This document shows, one piece after another, positions 24,680 to 35,368 of a DNA stretch of 64,000 bases; positions within the stretch are counted from its first letter, which is position 1, and the number at the start of each line of letters is the position of its first letter. Source of the DNA: Stenogyne calaminthoides (Eukaryota > Streptophyta > Magnoliopsida > Lamiales > Lamiaceae); contig JBBCBC010000054.1 in NCBI GenBank assembly GCA_037126765.1, positions 614,001 through 678,000 on the forward strand. The letters are read 5' to 3'. The position numbers were made by a program, and so were the translations under genes. The notes under the pieces were generated by a model. It had not been told where the DNA came from and searched no databases. It worked only from the letters and a program-made list of their open reading frames with translations.

Positions 24680-24895
24680 GTGGTGAGTGATCAAGCAAAA
24701 CAAGTACAGAAGGTGAATGGGTCTGTTGTTGTCAAAGGAAAGATCCTACATGCAACCAAGATTGCATTCATCTTGGAAATGTGCAGAGAAGAAGAGGATA
24801 TCTTCGCCAATTCCTCATCCTTTCCAAAGTCAAAAATCATGTTCAAGCCACCAACAACAAATAAGACTTTGAAAGTATGCTTTTACTTTGTATAA
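24680..24895 (+). CDS. Short ORF after the 247-codon ORF, copy 1 (possible continuation)
   Basis: A 71-codon frame beginning just after the stop of the preceding frame (VSDQAKQVQKVNGSVVVKGKILHATKIAF). It may be the continuation of the same protein past a stop codon. The last residues are encoded by LTR sequence after the junction at 24870, so the original C-terminus is lost. No function can be assigned. Confidence 0.3.
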   Translation: MVSDQAKQVQKVNGSVVVKGKILHATKIAFILEMCREEEDIFANSSSFPKSKIMFKPPTTNKTLKVCFYFV

Positions 24896-26090
24896 TCGAA
24901 ACTGAATTTCGGACTTATTTACTGAAATAAATTGTTTATCACTGATGCTTTAAATATTATCGAATCCTACGTATATTTACTGCATAACTGTTCAATAAAT
25001 CGTACGTGTTACATTGTAGTTAATTTAGTGATACCAGATCACAGAAGATTAAATTAACAGTCCCTTGTAACTAAAAGTACACCATTCACGACCTAGATGG
25101 AAATGAACAATCCATCGTGAAAGGTTGAAGTGTAAGGCTCGGATTGGCTTGTCTTGACCAAGAGATTACACTAGTGCATGACTGATGCACTGAATAGGAC
25201 CTACATGAGGACAAATTCTTCAGAACTGAACAAGGAAGAATTAGACCTCAGTGGTTCGTTATTTCTTAATCTTAGTTCCTTAAATAGGATCACGTGTGAT
25301 TGGTAGCTATTGCTTTGACTTATCATGGGTAGAGAATCAACGAGATGCAATACTTTTTATCTTGGGCAATATTATTGGTCACATGTGATTGCTAAAATTT
25401 AATACGGAGAATCGTGTGCAAGTACGCTTGTTCGATTTGCCCCCTTGGGAGGTTCATAAGCTTTATCATACCAAATCTTGCAAGTGGAATTAGTTTCCGG
25501 TATGGATAATAATGTTGAACCGTTCCTTGACCAAGGACAAAAGATATTAATTAATGGAAAGCTATTTCAGTGGCTTGAATAAATTAGTGGGCTAGATAAT
25601 CTTAAACATGGGAAATAATAACCGGAAGCCATATTGACTGTAATATGGGTTAAGATGGATAGTGCAATATTAATTATGTAGTGGGATTAATTAATATTTA
25701 TGGGCTTGAATAATATTGTGGCTCAATATTGATAATTCAAGATCCATTAGAAGGTCCAATCTTAATTCTCCTAAAGACCCCCTAAGTAGCCCAACATATA
25801 GTCCAATAACTGAAAAAAGTGTTTAAAATAAAATAAATATTGTTGCCTATTTTTCCTTGTAATTTTCGAATTTTATGGATAAAAAGGGGAGAAAGATCTT
25901 CTTTGAATTTTGTTATGGAATGAAGATATGTATTCTTGGAATACAAGATTATCTCATTAAATTCAAGAAATCTCCCACTTGGTTATTCATAATAGAAAAT
26001 TCGAAATTTTGAAAGATAAAGGGCAAGAAAGATTTTCTTGATTTTCTTGAAAAGATATTATGGAAGATATGTATTTCTTGAAATACAAGA
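24871..26090 (+). repeat. Partial LTR (5' two thirds) between tandem Sirevirus pieces
   Basis: Starts near the LTR 5' end (gaaagtatgc, lacking about 17 bp including TGTTGGG) and runs to aatacaaga, where Sirevirus-like sequence begins again. It lies inside the 3.17-kb tandem unit. Confidence 0.87.
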
Positions 26091-26222
26091 CATGATTATG
26101 GAGGATGTAGAATTGACAGGAAGTCTACCACAGGAACTTGTCAATTTCTTGGAAGTAAACTGATATCATGGTTTTCAAAGAAACAAACCTCAGTAGCAAC
26201 CAACACTACTGAAGCTGAATAC

Positions 26223-26543
26223 ATGGCTGCAGGAAGCTGTTGTGCACAGATTCTTTGGCTCAGACAACAATTAAGGGATTATAAGATTATAGCCAATGAA
26301 GTACCTATATTTTGTGATAATAATAGTGCAATTGCTATTACACAAAATCTGGTATTGCACACCAGATGTAAGCATGTTGATATCAGACATCACTTCATCA
26401 AAGATCATGTTGAGAAGAAAGACATCAGAATGGAGAAAATTCATACTGATAAACAAAGAGCTGATATCTTGACTAAACCTTTGGCTGAATCAAGATTTCA
26501 GGAACTATCAGTTGAATTAGGTATGTTGGATCCAGGTGAATAA
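26223..26543 (+). pseudogene. Sirevirus-type RNase H, C-terminal part, copy 2
   Basis: 106 residues starting AAGSCCAQILWLRQQLRDYK and ending ELGMLDPGE. It contains the CDNNSAIA motif with one of the catalytic aspartates, the HTRCKHVDIRHHFI segment and the final ADILTKPL. The first part of RNase H and all of reverse transcriptase are missing, so this is a fragment of pol. The sequence upstream (26196-26222) still encodes TTEAEYM. Confidence 0.85.
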
Positions 26544-26669
26544 AGCAAATCTGAAAAATTGAAGGTTTTCAGATGCATGAAGCTTTCTCAGGTTTTTACT
26601 GAGAAACTCAAGATAAAATTGAAAGTACTGAACACTGAGTCTTGGGAAACTCAGTTATTCTGAAGATCA

Positions 26670-26775
26670 GTACTCAGTATTATACTGAACCTGTTATGTA
26701 CTCAGTATTATACTGACCTCATTCAGTACTCAGTATTATACTGACCTCGTTCAGTACTCAGTATTATACTGACAT
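26670..26775 (+). repeat. Short tandem repeat (about 28 bp x 4) in the Sirevirus-like fragment
   Basis: Four imperfect units of the theme tactcagtattatactgacct separated by short variable linkers. Non-coding, between RNase H and the 247-codon frame. The equivalent stretch in copy 1 (23495-23625) is still repetitive, but each cagta has become cgata or similar. Confidence 0.8.
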
Positions 26776-27086
26776 TTTATCAAGGTCAAAACTCAGTAAG
26801 ACTGATGGAGGAAATTAGTCTGAAGAAGTATTGACTCATGCAACACATTTATTGTCTAACTGAATCTCAGTAATCATTGGCAATAAATAACAAAAACACC
26901 TGAAGGAATATTTGGGTGGGACCTTTGAAATACACGAAGAAAGTCAATGGTCTGCAGGAACAGTAATTAAATGCACTGTTCATTAATCACCAATAAGGTT
27001 AAATTGGCGGCGTTATATTTGTGAAATAGTCCTTTCATATACCCGATTTAGTCTGTTTTTAATCTCGACCGTCGATTTCTTCATCT

Positions 27087-27830
27087 ATGCGATTTTTAAT
27101 AAATCAAAATCCTATATATCTATTGAAGAAATTCCTTCAAAGCCCAATTCCAAATAACCTTCATCTTCAAAACACTCTGCTTCAAAACTCTCGATTGCCT
27201 AGAAATTATCATCTTTCTCAAAACCCTTTACCCAGAAATTCTCCAAAAATGACCATTTCTATTTACGACAAGCTTGCCATTTCTAATAAACCTTGGTACG
27301 AATATGTCATCTCTCTCGAAAGCTCATCAAATGCAACTCACGAAGAGGAAGTGTTGCATATGATTCGGTTGACAAAGCTTACTTGCCTGGTTGAGAATCA
27401 ACCAGAGGCCGAATATGCAAAAGAGGTAATAGAGTTTATCTCTAATTTGAAGATAGATGATGAGGATTGTATAGAATCACAGATTACTGTATCGCATTTA
27501 GAGCATAGTTCAAAATATGTGGATTTTGTTAGGGAATTGTACATTATTCCTAAGAATCTTAATGCCATATATGAATTAAGTGATAGAGGTGAAGACCCTA
27601 CAGTATATATGATGGGTAGGGAGCAAGAATATCTGGATAGAATTGCAGAGCATCCAGTAAAGTTCAAAGAAACTCTAAATAAAAGGCATTTGAAGCCTAA
27701 ATATCGAGTATTGCTGGACATTATGAGTAAATGCATCATGAGTAGGTCCGGCAGCTTTGAACAGATAAGTACGCCGAAGTTGAGGTTAATGGCGGCGATT
27801 GAAGATTCATCCACAACTGCATTCAACTAG
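27087..27830 (+). CDS. Unidentified ORF in the 3' region of a Sirevirus-like element, copy 2
   Basis: 247 codons, near-identical to 23918-24661 (for example Ala to Val near residue 88, Ala to Thr near residue 171 and Glu to Lys near residue 192). The inner ATG is at 27249. No known catalytic or binding motif was seen. Presence after a copia RNase H makes an element-encoded accessory protein the best guess. That it stays open in both copies may only reflect how recent the duplication is. Confidence 0.45.
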   Translation: MRFLINQNPIYLLKKFLQSPIPNNLHLQNTLLQNSRLPRNYHLSQNPLPRNSPKMTISIYDKLAISNKPWYEYVISLESSSNATHEEEVLHMIRLTKLTCLVENQPEAEYAKEVIEFISNLKIDDEDCIESQITVSHLEHSSKYVDFVRELYIIPKNLNAIYELSDRGEDPTVYMMGREQEYLDRIAEHPVKFKETLNKRHLKPKYRVLLDIMSKCIMSRSGSFEQISTPKLRLMAAIEDSSTTAFN

Positions 27831-27848
27831 TTACACTATTTAATCAAA

Positions 27849-28064
27849 GTGGTGAGTGATCAAGCAAAACAAGTACAGAAGGTGAATGGGTCTGTTGTTG
27901 TCAAAGGAAAGATCCTACATGCAACCAAGATTGCATTCATCTTGGAAATGTGCAGAGAAGAAGAGGATATCTTCGCCAATTCCTCATCCTTTCCAAAGTC
28001 AAAAATCATGTTCAAGCCACCAACAACAAATAAGACTTTGAAAGTATGCTTTTACTTTGTATAA
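27849..28064 (+). CDS. Short ORF after the 247-codon ORF, copy 2
   Basis: Identical in protein to 24680-24895 and, like it, running into LTR sequence at its end. It could be the continuation of the larger frame. No function can be assigned. Confidence 0.3.
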   Translation: MVSDQAKQVQKVNGSVVVKGKILHATKIAFILEMCREEEDIFANSSSFPKSKIMFKPPTTNKTLKVCFYFV

Positions 28065-29860
28065 TCGAAACTGAATTTCGGACTTATTTACTGAAATAAA
28101 TTGTTTATCACTGATGCTTTAAATATTATCGAATGCTACGTATATTTACTGCATAACTGTTCAATAAATCGTACGTGTTACATTGTAGTTAATTTAGTGA
28201 TACCAGATCACAGAAGATTAAATTAACAGTCCCTTGTAACTAAAAGTACACCATTCACGACCTAGATGGAAATGAACAATCCATCGTGAAAGGTTGAAGT
28301 GTAAGGCTCGGATTGGCTTGTCTTGACCAAGAGATTACACTAGTGCATGACTGATGCACTGAATAGGACCTACATGAGGACAAATTCTTCAGAACTGAAC
28401 AAGGAAGAATTAGACCTCAGTGGTTCGTTATTTCTTAATCTTAGTTCCTTAAATAGGATCACGTGTGATTGGTAGCTATTGCTTTGACTTATCATGGGTA
28501 GAGAATCAACGAGATGCAATACTTTTTATCTTGGGCAATATTATTGGTCACATGTGATTGCTAAAATTTAATACGGAGAATCGTGTGCAAGTACGCTTGT
28601 TCGATTTGCCCCCTTGGGAGGTTCATAAGCTTTATCATACCAAATCTTGCAAGTGGAATTAGTTTCCGGTATGGATAATAATGTTGAACCGTTCCTTGAC
28701 CAAGGACAAAAGATATTAATTAATGGAAAGCTATTTCAGTGGCTTGAATAAATTAGTGGGCTAGATAATCTTAAACATGGGAAATAATAACCGGAAGCCA
28801 TATTGACTGTAATATGGGTTAAGATGGATAGTGCAATATTAATTATGTAGTGGGATTAATTAATATTTATGGGCTTGAATAATATTGTGGCTCAATATTG
28901 ATAATTCAAGATCCATTAGAAGGTCCAATCTTAATTCTCCTAAAGACCCCCTAAGTAGCCCAACATATAGTCCAATAACTGAAAAAAGTGTTTAAAATAA
29001 AATAAATATTGTTGCCTATTTTTCCTTGTAATTTTCGAATTTTATGGATAAAAAGGGGAGAAAGATCTTCTTTGAATTTTGTTATGGAATGAAGATATGT
29101 ATTCTTGGAATACAAGATTATCTCATTAAATTCAAGAAATCTCCCACTTGGTTGATCATAATAGAAATTTCGAAATTTTGAAAGATAAAGGGCAAGAAAG
29201 ATTTTCTTGATTTTCTTGAAAAGATATTATGGAAGATATGTATTTCTTGAAATACAAGAATATCTCATAAATTCAAGAAGATCAAAATCTTGGATTCTTG
29301 CCTATTATTTTCGAAAATATCACATAACAAAGAGTATGTGGGATTTTGTGGAATATTATAACTATGGTAAAAGAATATAGGAGATATATTCAAGATTTCT
29401 TGGAGATCAAGAAAAGATTTTTCCACATTGTTTTTGCCACAATTTTCGACCACCTATGCTCTATAAATAGGGGATGACTCTTTCATTCCCAAGTACAATT
29501 CCATGTGCTGGAAAAATTAGTAAATCCACAAAGGAGGTGCAACATAATTTATTTTTTCCTTTTGTTAATTGTTCACAAGTGTCCTACCACCGGATAGTCG
29601 AACAAGGATTAAGGGAATACTTGGGAAGTTCTTTTGGTTAGTCTAATCAGCCAGATCACTGCCATCCCAAGAGGTACGTTCACGTAAACTCGTAAAATTC
29701 CGCATGCGTAGGATTTACGTGAATTAATTATATGCATGATATGTTGTTGGATTATTATTTGAATTAATATAGGATTAATTCATGCTAGTAATAATTATAA
29801 GAATTAAATTTGTATTTAAATATTCACCCCGAATAGATGCATGCAACTTATTTCCCAACA
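28040..29860 (+). repeat. LTR (copia family, plus strand, 1821 bp)
   Basis: Nearly full LTR lacking its first bases, ending TTTCCCAACA at 29860 and followed by a primer-site region. It is the 5' LTR of the plus-strand element that ends at 36816. Confidence 0.9.
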
Positions 29861-31365
29861 AGCGCATCGAGCCACGGTTTTTGCTCAATTTTTAAATTGT
29901 AATTTAATTCACGACATTATATTTGAAATTGGATAGTAGAATTGCTAGATCTGTTTTGCAGGTATCCAATTGTCATGGAATTTAATGTGTTTATTTATGC
30001 ATGCATATAAATTGTGGTTTTTAATTCGATTCGTTCGGATTTGTTTTGCCTCGTGGAAAAATCCACGAGTAGATTAGGATTTGTTTGATTTGATCAATGT
30101 AATAGACTAGTCTAGATATAGGTTTATTTATTTTTTGTAAATAAATTGTAACCGGATCGGAAACGGAGACGGAGACGAAGAATTAAAGGATAAAATCGAG
30201 AATCGGGCGTGGCGGCGTCGCCGAACGCGCCAAGGAGGCGAGGCACGCTGCGAAGACGCCATGCACGCACGACGCATAGGGCAGGCCGAGGCCGAGCGCC
30301 ATGAGGACGTGGCGCTGCACGGGCGGGATGCCTGGCGACGCGCACCCTTGTGGAGCGGATTTTGAGCGGTTGTGAAGCGACGCTGGGCGCCGCCGAGTAC
30401 TGGCGGGCGAGGCGAGGCCGGCGAGGTACCGCCGAGCCCTACCGAGGTACCGCCCTTACCGAGGTACCGCCGAGCCCGCCGAGGCCGAGGGGCGGGCGGG
30501 GCGTGGTGCCGAGGGTGCCGGGTCTCCGAGGTTTGAACAGGCAAGGGCCGGATCTTGATGCGTGCATCCCTATTATGAAGCTACTTGGCGTGGCATTTCG
30601 AGACGGAGTATTTTTTTGAGACAATCGAGTGGGAGAAATTCAAGACGGTGTTTCTTCAAGATCAAGCCAAGAAAAATCAAACCATGACAATTGGATAATT
30701 TGTGCCCAATATGTTTATTTTTCTCGCTTTTTTGATTTATTATTGTCTTATCTTATGCTTTATTTAATTTGTTTAAATGTGTTTGCATGAGATTTGCCCA
30801 ATGAAAAATCTCACCTTCAAAAATTACTAAGTATGTTTAAATAATTAATTGACAATTTTATTCCGGATAATAAAATTGAATTAATTTTGACCTCCATGAT
30901 TTATTTATTTGTGAATTCTTTTTGGAGAAATTCCCCCCACGGGACTATCAAAAGATAGCTTTCACATGAATGAATTCCAAATGGATGATTGTGGGTTATT
31001 ATTAGTGGCAACGATGACCCTCCCCACGAGGCTCGTTCAATACGAAATAATAATCCTGTATTTAATCATATTTATTACTTAGGTATAAAATTGATATGCA
31101 TATACTTCCCTCAAGTCCTGTCGAATTTTATATTGGTCAAGTGGGAGCCAACTATTAATCTGGATATTAAAGGTTTGTAATCGTTCTTGTTTGTAACACC
31201 TTGAATGTGTTTAAATAATGACCCACCCCACGTGGCTTATTTAAACTGTTTTGAGATGTTGGCTGATGCATGTTCATATTTTTTTTGAGATTTTAATATG
31301 ATGCATGTGATCGAACCTTATGATATAGTTGTGCTTATGCATATAGTTATTTATTCCAGTTCATC
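29861..31365 (+). other. copia 5' leader with GC-rich core, copy E
   Basis: Begins with a damaged primer region (agcgcatcgagccacgg where others read actggtatcagagccacgg), then the AT-rich leader, a GC-rich core at about 30190-30560 and a conserved AT-rich part up to the gag ATG. The GC-rich core differs strongly from that of copies A and C although its borders match. Open frames in the core are not conserved. Confidence 0.72.
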
Positions 31366-34000
31366 ATGTCGCAATCTTTTAATCCACTATTCAATATACT
31401 TAAAGTCAATACAATATGTATGGAAACTATACTGATTGGAAACGGGAAAATTATGATTGTCCTAACTGCACAAAAGCACAATTGGATTCTTGACACACCA
31501 AAATCAGATGAGCCAACTGACGAGTCAAAAATGCGGGACTCGTCAGATCACCTTGCGATAGATGTCGTCGCTGAAAATGGTGGAGGGCAAACCCGTAAGG
31601 GATTACGTCCTCAAAATAGATGGCCCATCTGAACAAACTTGAGATTCTGAGTGCAGATTATAATCTGGAGACTCAGATGAATTTGGTATTTCACTCTCTG
31701 CCCAAAAGTTTTACGAGCATTTTTGGCCCTCGCTAAATGATTTCTTTCGCAAGCTTTGGTCTCGGCGAGATATTGATGGGGCACCAAACTCAAGCTTTAA
31801 CGGCAAGTGGTAAGTCTTCATTTCCTAGGCCAAGGGAAGGCAAGGAAAAGAAGAGGATCAAAAGCCATAAGCAATAAAACTCAACTGTTGCCAAGGGCAA
31901 TGGTAAGATGAGGAATGCTTGTGGTGTCAAGGAAAAATCCAAAGAGGTGTTGGGATTATACTGAAAAGTATGCTTTTTACTTTGTATAATCGAAACTAAA
32001 TTTTCAGACTTATTTACTGAAATAAATTGTTTATCACTGATGCTTTAAATATGATTGAATGTTATATATATTTCTTTGCATAACTGCTCAATAATTAAAT
32101 GCGTGTTACATCAGTAGTTAATTTAGTGATACCGATCACGAAAGATTAAATTAACAGTCCCTTGTAACTAAAAAGTCGCCATTCACGACCTAGATGGAAA
32201 TGAACAACCATCGCGAAAGGTTGAGGTGTAAGGCTCGATTGGTTTGTCTTGACCAAGAGATTACACTAGTGCATGATGATCTTTGAATAGAACCTCTGAG
32301 AGGATAAGTTCTTGAACCCGAACAAGGAAGAATTAGACCTCAGTGGTTCGTTGTTTCTTAACCTTCGTCCCCTAAATAGGATCACGTGGGATTGGTAACT
32401 ATTGCTTTGACTTATCATGGGTAGCGAATCAAAGAGAGATTCAATACTTTTTATCTTGGGCAATATTATTGGTCACATGTGATTGCTAAGATTTAATCTG
32501 AAGAATCGTGGTGCAAGTACTCTTGCTTGATTTGTCCCCTTGGGAGGTTCATAAGTTTTATCATACCAAATCTTGCAAGTGGAATTAGTTTTAGGTGTGG
32601 ATAATAATGTTGAACCGCTCTCTCGACCAAGGACAAAAAGATATTAATTAACGGAAAGCTATTTCAAAGGGCTTGAATTAATTAATGGGCTAGATAATCT
32701 TAAACACGGGAAATAATGACCGGGAGCCATATTGACTGTAATATGGGTTAAGATGGATGGTGCAATATTAATTATGTAGTGGGATTAATTAATATTTATG
32801 GGCTTGAATAATATTGTGGCTCAATATTGATAATTCAAGATCCATTAGAAAGTCTAATCTTAATTCTCCTAAAGGCCCCCTAAGTAGCCCAACATATAGT
32901 CCAATAACTGAAAAAGGTGTTTAAAATAAAATATATATTGTTACCTATTTTTCCTTGTAATTTTCGAATTTTATGGATAAAAAGGGGAGAAAGATCTTCT
33001 TTGAATTTTGTTATGGAATGAAGATATGTATTCTTAGAATACAAGATTATCTCATTAAATTCAAGAAATCTCCCACTTGGTTATTCATAATAGAAATTTC
33101 GAAATTTTGAAAGATAAAGGGCAAGAAAGATTTTCTTGATTTTCTTGAAAAGATATTATGGAAGATATGTATTTCTTGAAATACAAGAATATCTCATAAA
33201 TTCAAGAAGATCCAAATCTTGGATTCTTGCATCATCAAATTTTCGAAAATAATGTCCATAATAGAGGAGGTGGGATTTTTGTGGAATATTTTAATTATGG
33301 GAAAAAGAATATAAGGGATATATTCAAGATTTCTTGGTGACCAAGAAAAGTCTTTTCCCACATTGAAATATCACATAAATTTCGTTTACCCTCCCTCCTA
33401 TAAATAGGGGATGGTTAGTTCATTCCCAAGTACAATTCCATGTGCTGGAAATATTAGCAAATCCACATAAGTGGTGCAACAAAGTTTATTTTTTCCTTTT
33501 GTTAATTGTTCGCGAGTATCCTTCCACCGGATTGTCGAGCAAGGGCTAAGGGAATACTTGGGAAGTCCTTTTGGTTAGTCCGTTCGACCAAAGCCACTGC
33601 CATCCCGAGAGGTACGTTCACGTAAACCCGTAGATTCCGCATGCGTAGGTTTTACGTGGCTTTTTATATGCATGATATGTTGTTGTTATTATTATTTGAA
33701 TTAATATAGGATTAATTCATGCTAGTAATAATTAATGAATTAAATTTGTATTTAAATATTCACCCCGAATAGATCTGTGCGAATCATTCCCCAACAAGAG
33801 GAAGTGCTTAAACTGTGGTGAAAGAGGACAATGGAGGTTTACCTGTTCCAACCCCAAAAAGGACGGAAAGAAAGGTAATTCTCACGCACTAGTTGTTGAA
33901 ACTTGTTTAGCGGCGTATACTTCTCATTCGTGGGTGGTTGATACGAGATCCACTAATCATGTTTGCTTCACGGGTTCAAACTGATCCGGCAACTTAGTGG
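31366..34000 (+). pseudogene. copia gag remnant (copy E), interrupted by a solo LTR
   Basis: Starts ATGTCGCAATCTTTTAATCC at 31366, here with CAA rather than TAA at codon 3. It has the gag deletion shared with copies A and C (junction near 31530), a frameshift near 31620, and is split at 31947 by a solo LTR. The last part (33802-33985) has the CLNCGERGQWRFTC knuckle (His replaced by Gln) and runs into the protease DTR motif. Confidence 0.87.
31948..33796 (+). repeat. Solo LTR (1849 bp) with target-site duplication agagg
   Basis: A full LTR, TGTTGGGATTATAC to CCCCAACA, sits in gag without any interior. The five bases agagg occur at 31943-31947 and 33797-33801, and removing one copy with the LTR restores the gag sequence seen at 47278-47290. 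This is the product expected after an element inserted here and its LTRs recombined. The 32040-32680 part shows altered CAG/CTG motifs. Confidence 0.95.
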
Positions 34001-34032
34001 GAGTGAGATCCTCATCACACTGGGCGATGTTA

Positions 34033-34150
34033 CGAAAGTAGCAATTATTGCAATGCTACGTAAGTGGCAGATATTGCAATGCTACGAAAGTAACGGTTAT
34101 TGCAATACTACGCAAGTAGCAGATATTGCAATGCTACATGAGTAGTGGTT
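34033..34150 (+). repeat. 26-bp minisatellite in protease region, copy E
   Basis: Four units of 26 bp (theme gcaagtagcagatattgcaatgctac) and a partial fifth, in the protease region after the DTR motif. This is the cleanest example of the array in the window. Confidence 0.88.
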
Positions 34151-34330
34151 AAAGCAGTGGGAGAAGTGCACCTATCTTTTAAAGATGAAGTTTTTTTGAG
34201 ATTATCTTTATGTTCCCAGTTTTGGAAAGAATTCACTTTCAGTTTCTAAAATTTGATTAAAGGACACTAAGTTTCTTCTAATAAGAATGACATCATTTCT
34301 TAAAATGATGAGTGTATCTGTTACGGGACA

Positions 34331-35368
34331 TTGATGGAAAATCTCTATACAATTAACTGTGCACACCACTCACGAAATGCATCCTATAACACATCAACTG
34401 TTTCCGAGAAAAGAAAACGTTCATCAGACGTGAACGAGACACTTCTATGGCATCTAAGATTAGGTCATATAAATCCAAAGAGGATCCAAAGGTTGGTGAA
34501 AGACGGTTCACTGGAGTTTCTACAAGTTGAACCAATTCCAACCTGCTAATCATGTTTGGAGGGTAAAATGACCAAGAGGGCATTTGGAGCCAAGGGGAAT
34601 AGAGCCAAAGAAGTGTTAGAGATCGTTCACACAGATGTATGTGGTCCAATGTCAACCAAAGCAAGAGGAGGTTATGAGTATTATGTCACTTTTATTGATG
34701 ATTACTCAAGGTACGGTTATATTTTCCTTATGAAGCATAAACGAGACCTTTGAGAAATTCAAAGAATTTAAGGCTCAAGCAGAGAATCATAGGGAAAAAG
34801 CGATCAAGTCTCTACGATCCGATCGTGGAGGCGAATACCTCGATGATGAGTTTTGAACTACTTATCGATGAAGGATTGCATCCTTTCACCAGAACCTAAC
34901 CCCTCAACGAGCGAAGAAACAGAATTCTTTTGGAAATGGTTAGATCTATGATGAGTTATGCGGATCTTCCCAAGTCATTCTGGGGTCATGCCTTGGAAAC
35001 AGCAGCTTACATTCTGAACTTGGTGCCATCCAAATTGGTTCCCAAAACTCCCAAAGAATTGTGGACCGGGTGCAAGCCTAGTATGAGACACATGAGAATT
35101 TGGGGGTGTCCGGCCTACGTGTTGGACAAGGAAGCCGAAAATTGGATCCTCGATCGAATTAAAAATTTTTTGTAGGATACCCCGAGGGAACAAAAGGGTG
35201 TATGTTCTATGGTCCCGAAGATCAAAAGGTGGTAATAAGCACCCACTTTAGATTTTTGGAAGAAGACTATACGAACGAAAGAAGACCCAGAAGTGAGATT
35301 ACCTTAAATGAGCTAAGGAGGCAAACCTCAATGCCAACTGTACAAGATGACATACCAAACGACACACT
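34331..35368 (+). pseudogene. copia integrase remnant (copy E)
   Basis: Pre-integrase segment (34331-34549, ETLLWHLRLGHINPKRIQ), integrase core (34556-34860, HTDVCGPMS, FIDDYSRYGYIF) and C-terminal part (34930-35368, LETAAYILNLVPSK, WGCPAYVLDKEA). A stop replaces a Cys codon near 34548, there are small deletions at 34740, 34850-34915 and 35140-35170, and the frame ends at the join with the LTR. Confidence 0.85.

Larger units (their letters stand above)
22910..24870 (+). mobile_element. Sirevirus-like 3' fragment, tandem copy 1
   Basis: It begins inside RNase H (CDNNSAIAITQN, DIRHHFIKDHVEK, ADILTKPLAESRF; ends 23367), continues through a non-coding stretch with a short tandem repeat, and then holds a 247-codon frame and a shorter following frame. 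The RNase H style (HTRCKHVDIRHHFI) is that of Sirevirus-lineage copia elements and differs from the RNase H of the main family. No LTR of its own is present at either end. Confidence 0.8.
26091..28039 (+). mobile_element. Sirevirus-like 3' fragment, tandem copy 2
   Basis: Same content as 22910-24870 but in better condition: readable RNase H, a clear 26-28-bp tandem repeat at about 26670-26775 (theme tactcagtattatactgacct), then the 247-codon frame and the following short frame. Confidence 0.82.
22617..28970. repeat. 3.17-kb tandem duplication (LTR piece plus Sirevirus 3' piece)
   Basis: Two direct copies with a period of 3169-3181 bp. The landmark tccaataact falls at 22621, 25802 and 28971, and the 247-codon frame starts at 23918 and 27087. 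Most of the unit is near-identical. The first copy is 12 bp shorter, all within two stretches (23010-23100 and 23487-23650) where CAG/CTG motifs are lost. Confidence 0.9.

Noticed and set aside
22910..24870. CAG/CTG loss as ordinary methylated-cytosine decay
   Set aside because: Decay gives C-to-T or G-to-A only. The changes seen are multi-base (cag to cga, actg to cttg) with small length changes.
30124..30624. Open frames in the GC-rich part of the leader of copy E
   Set aside because: Same reason: GC-driven, overlapping, not shared with other copies, and lying between a primer site and gag where no gene is expected.
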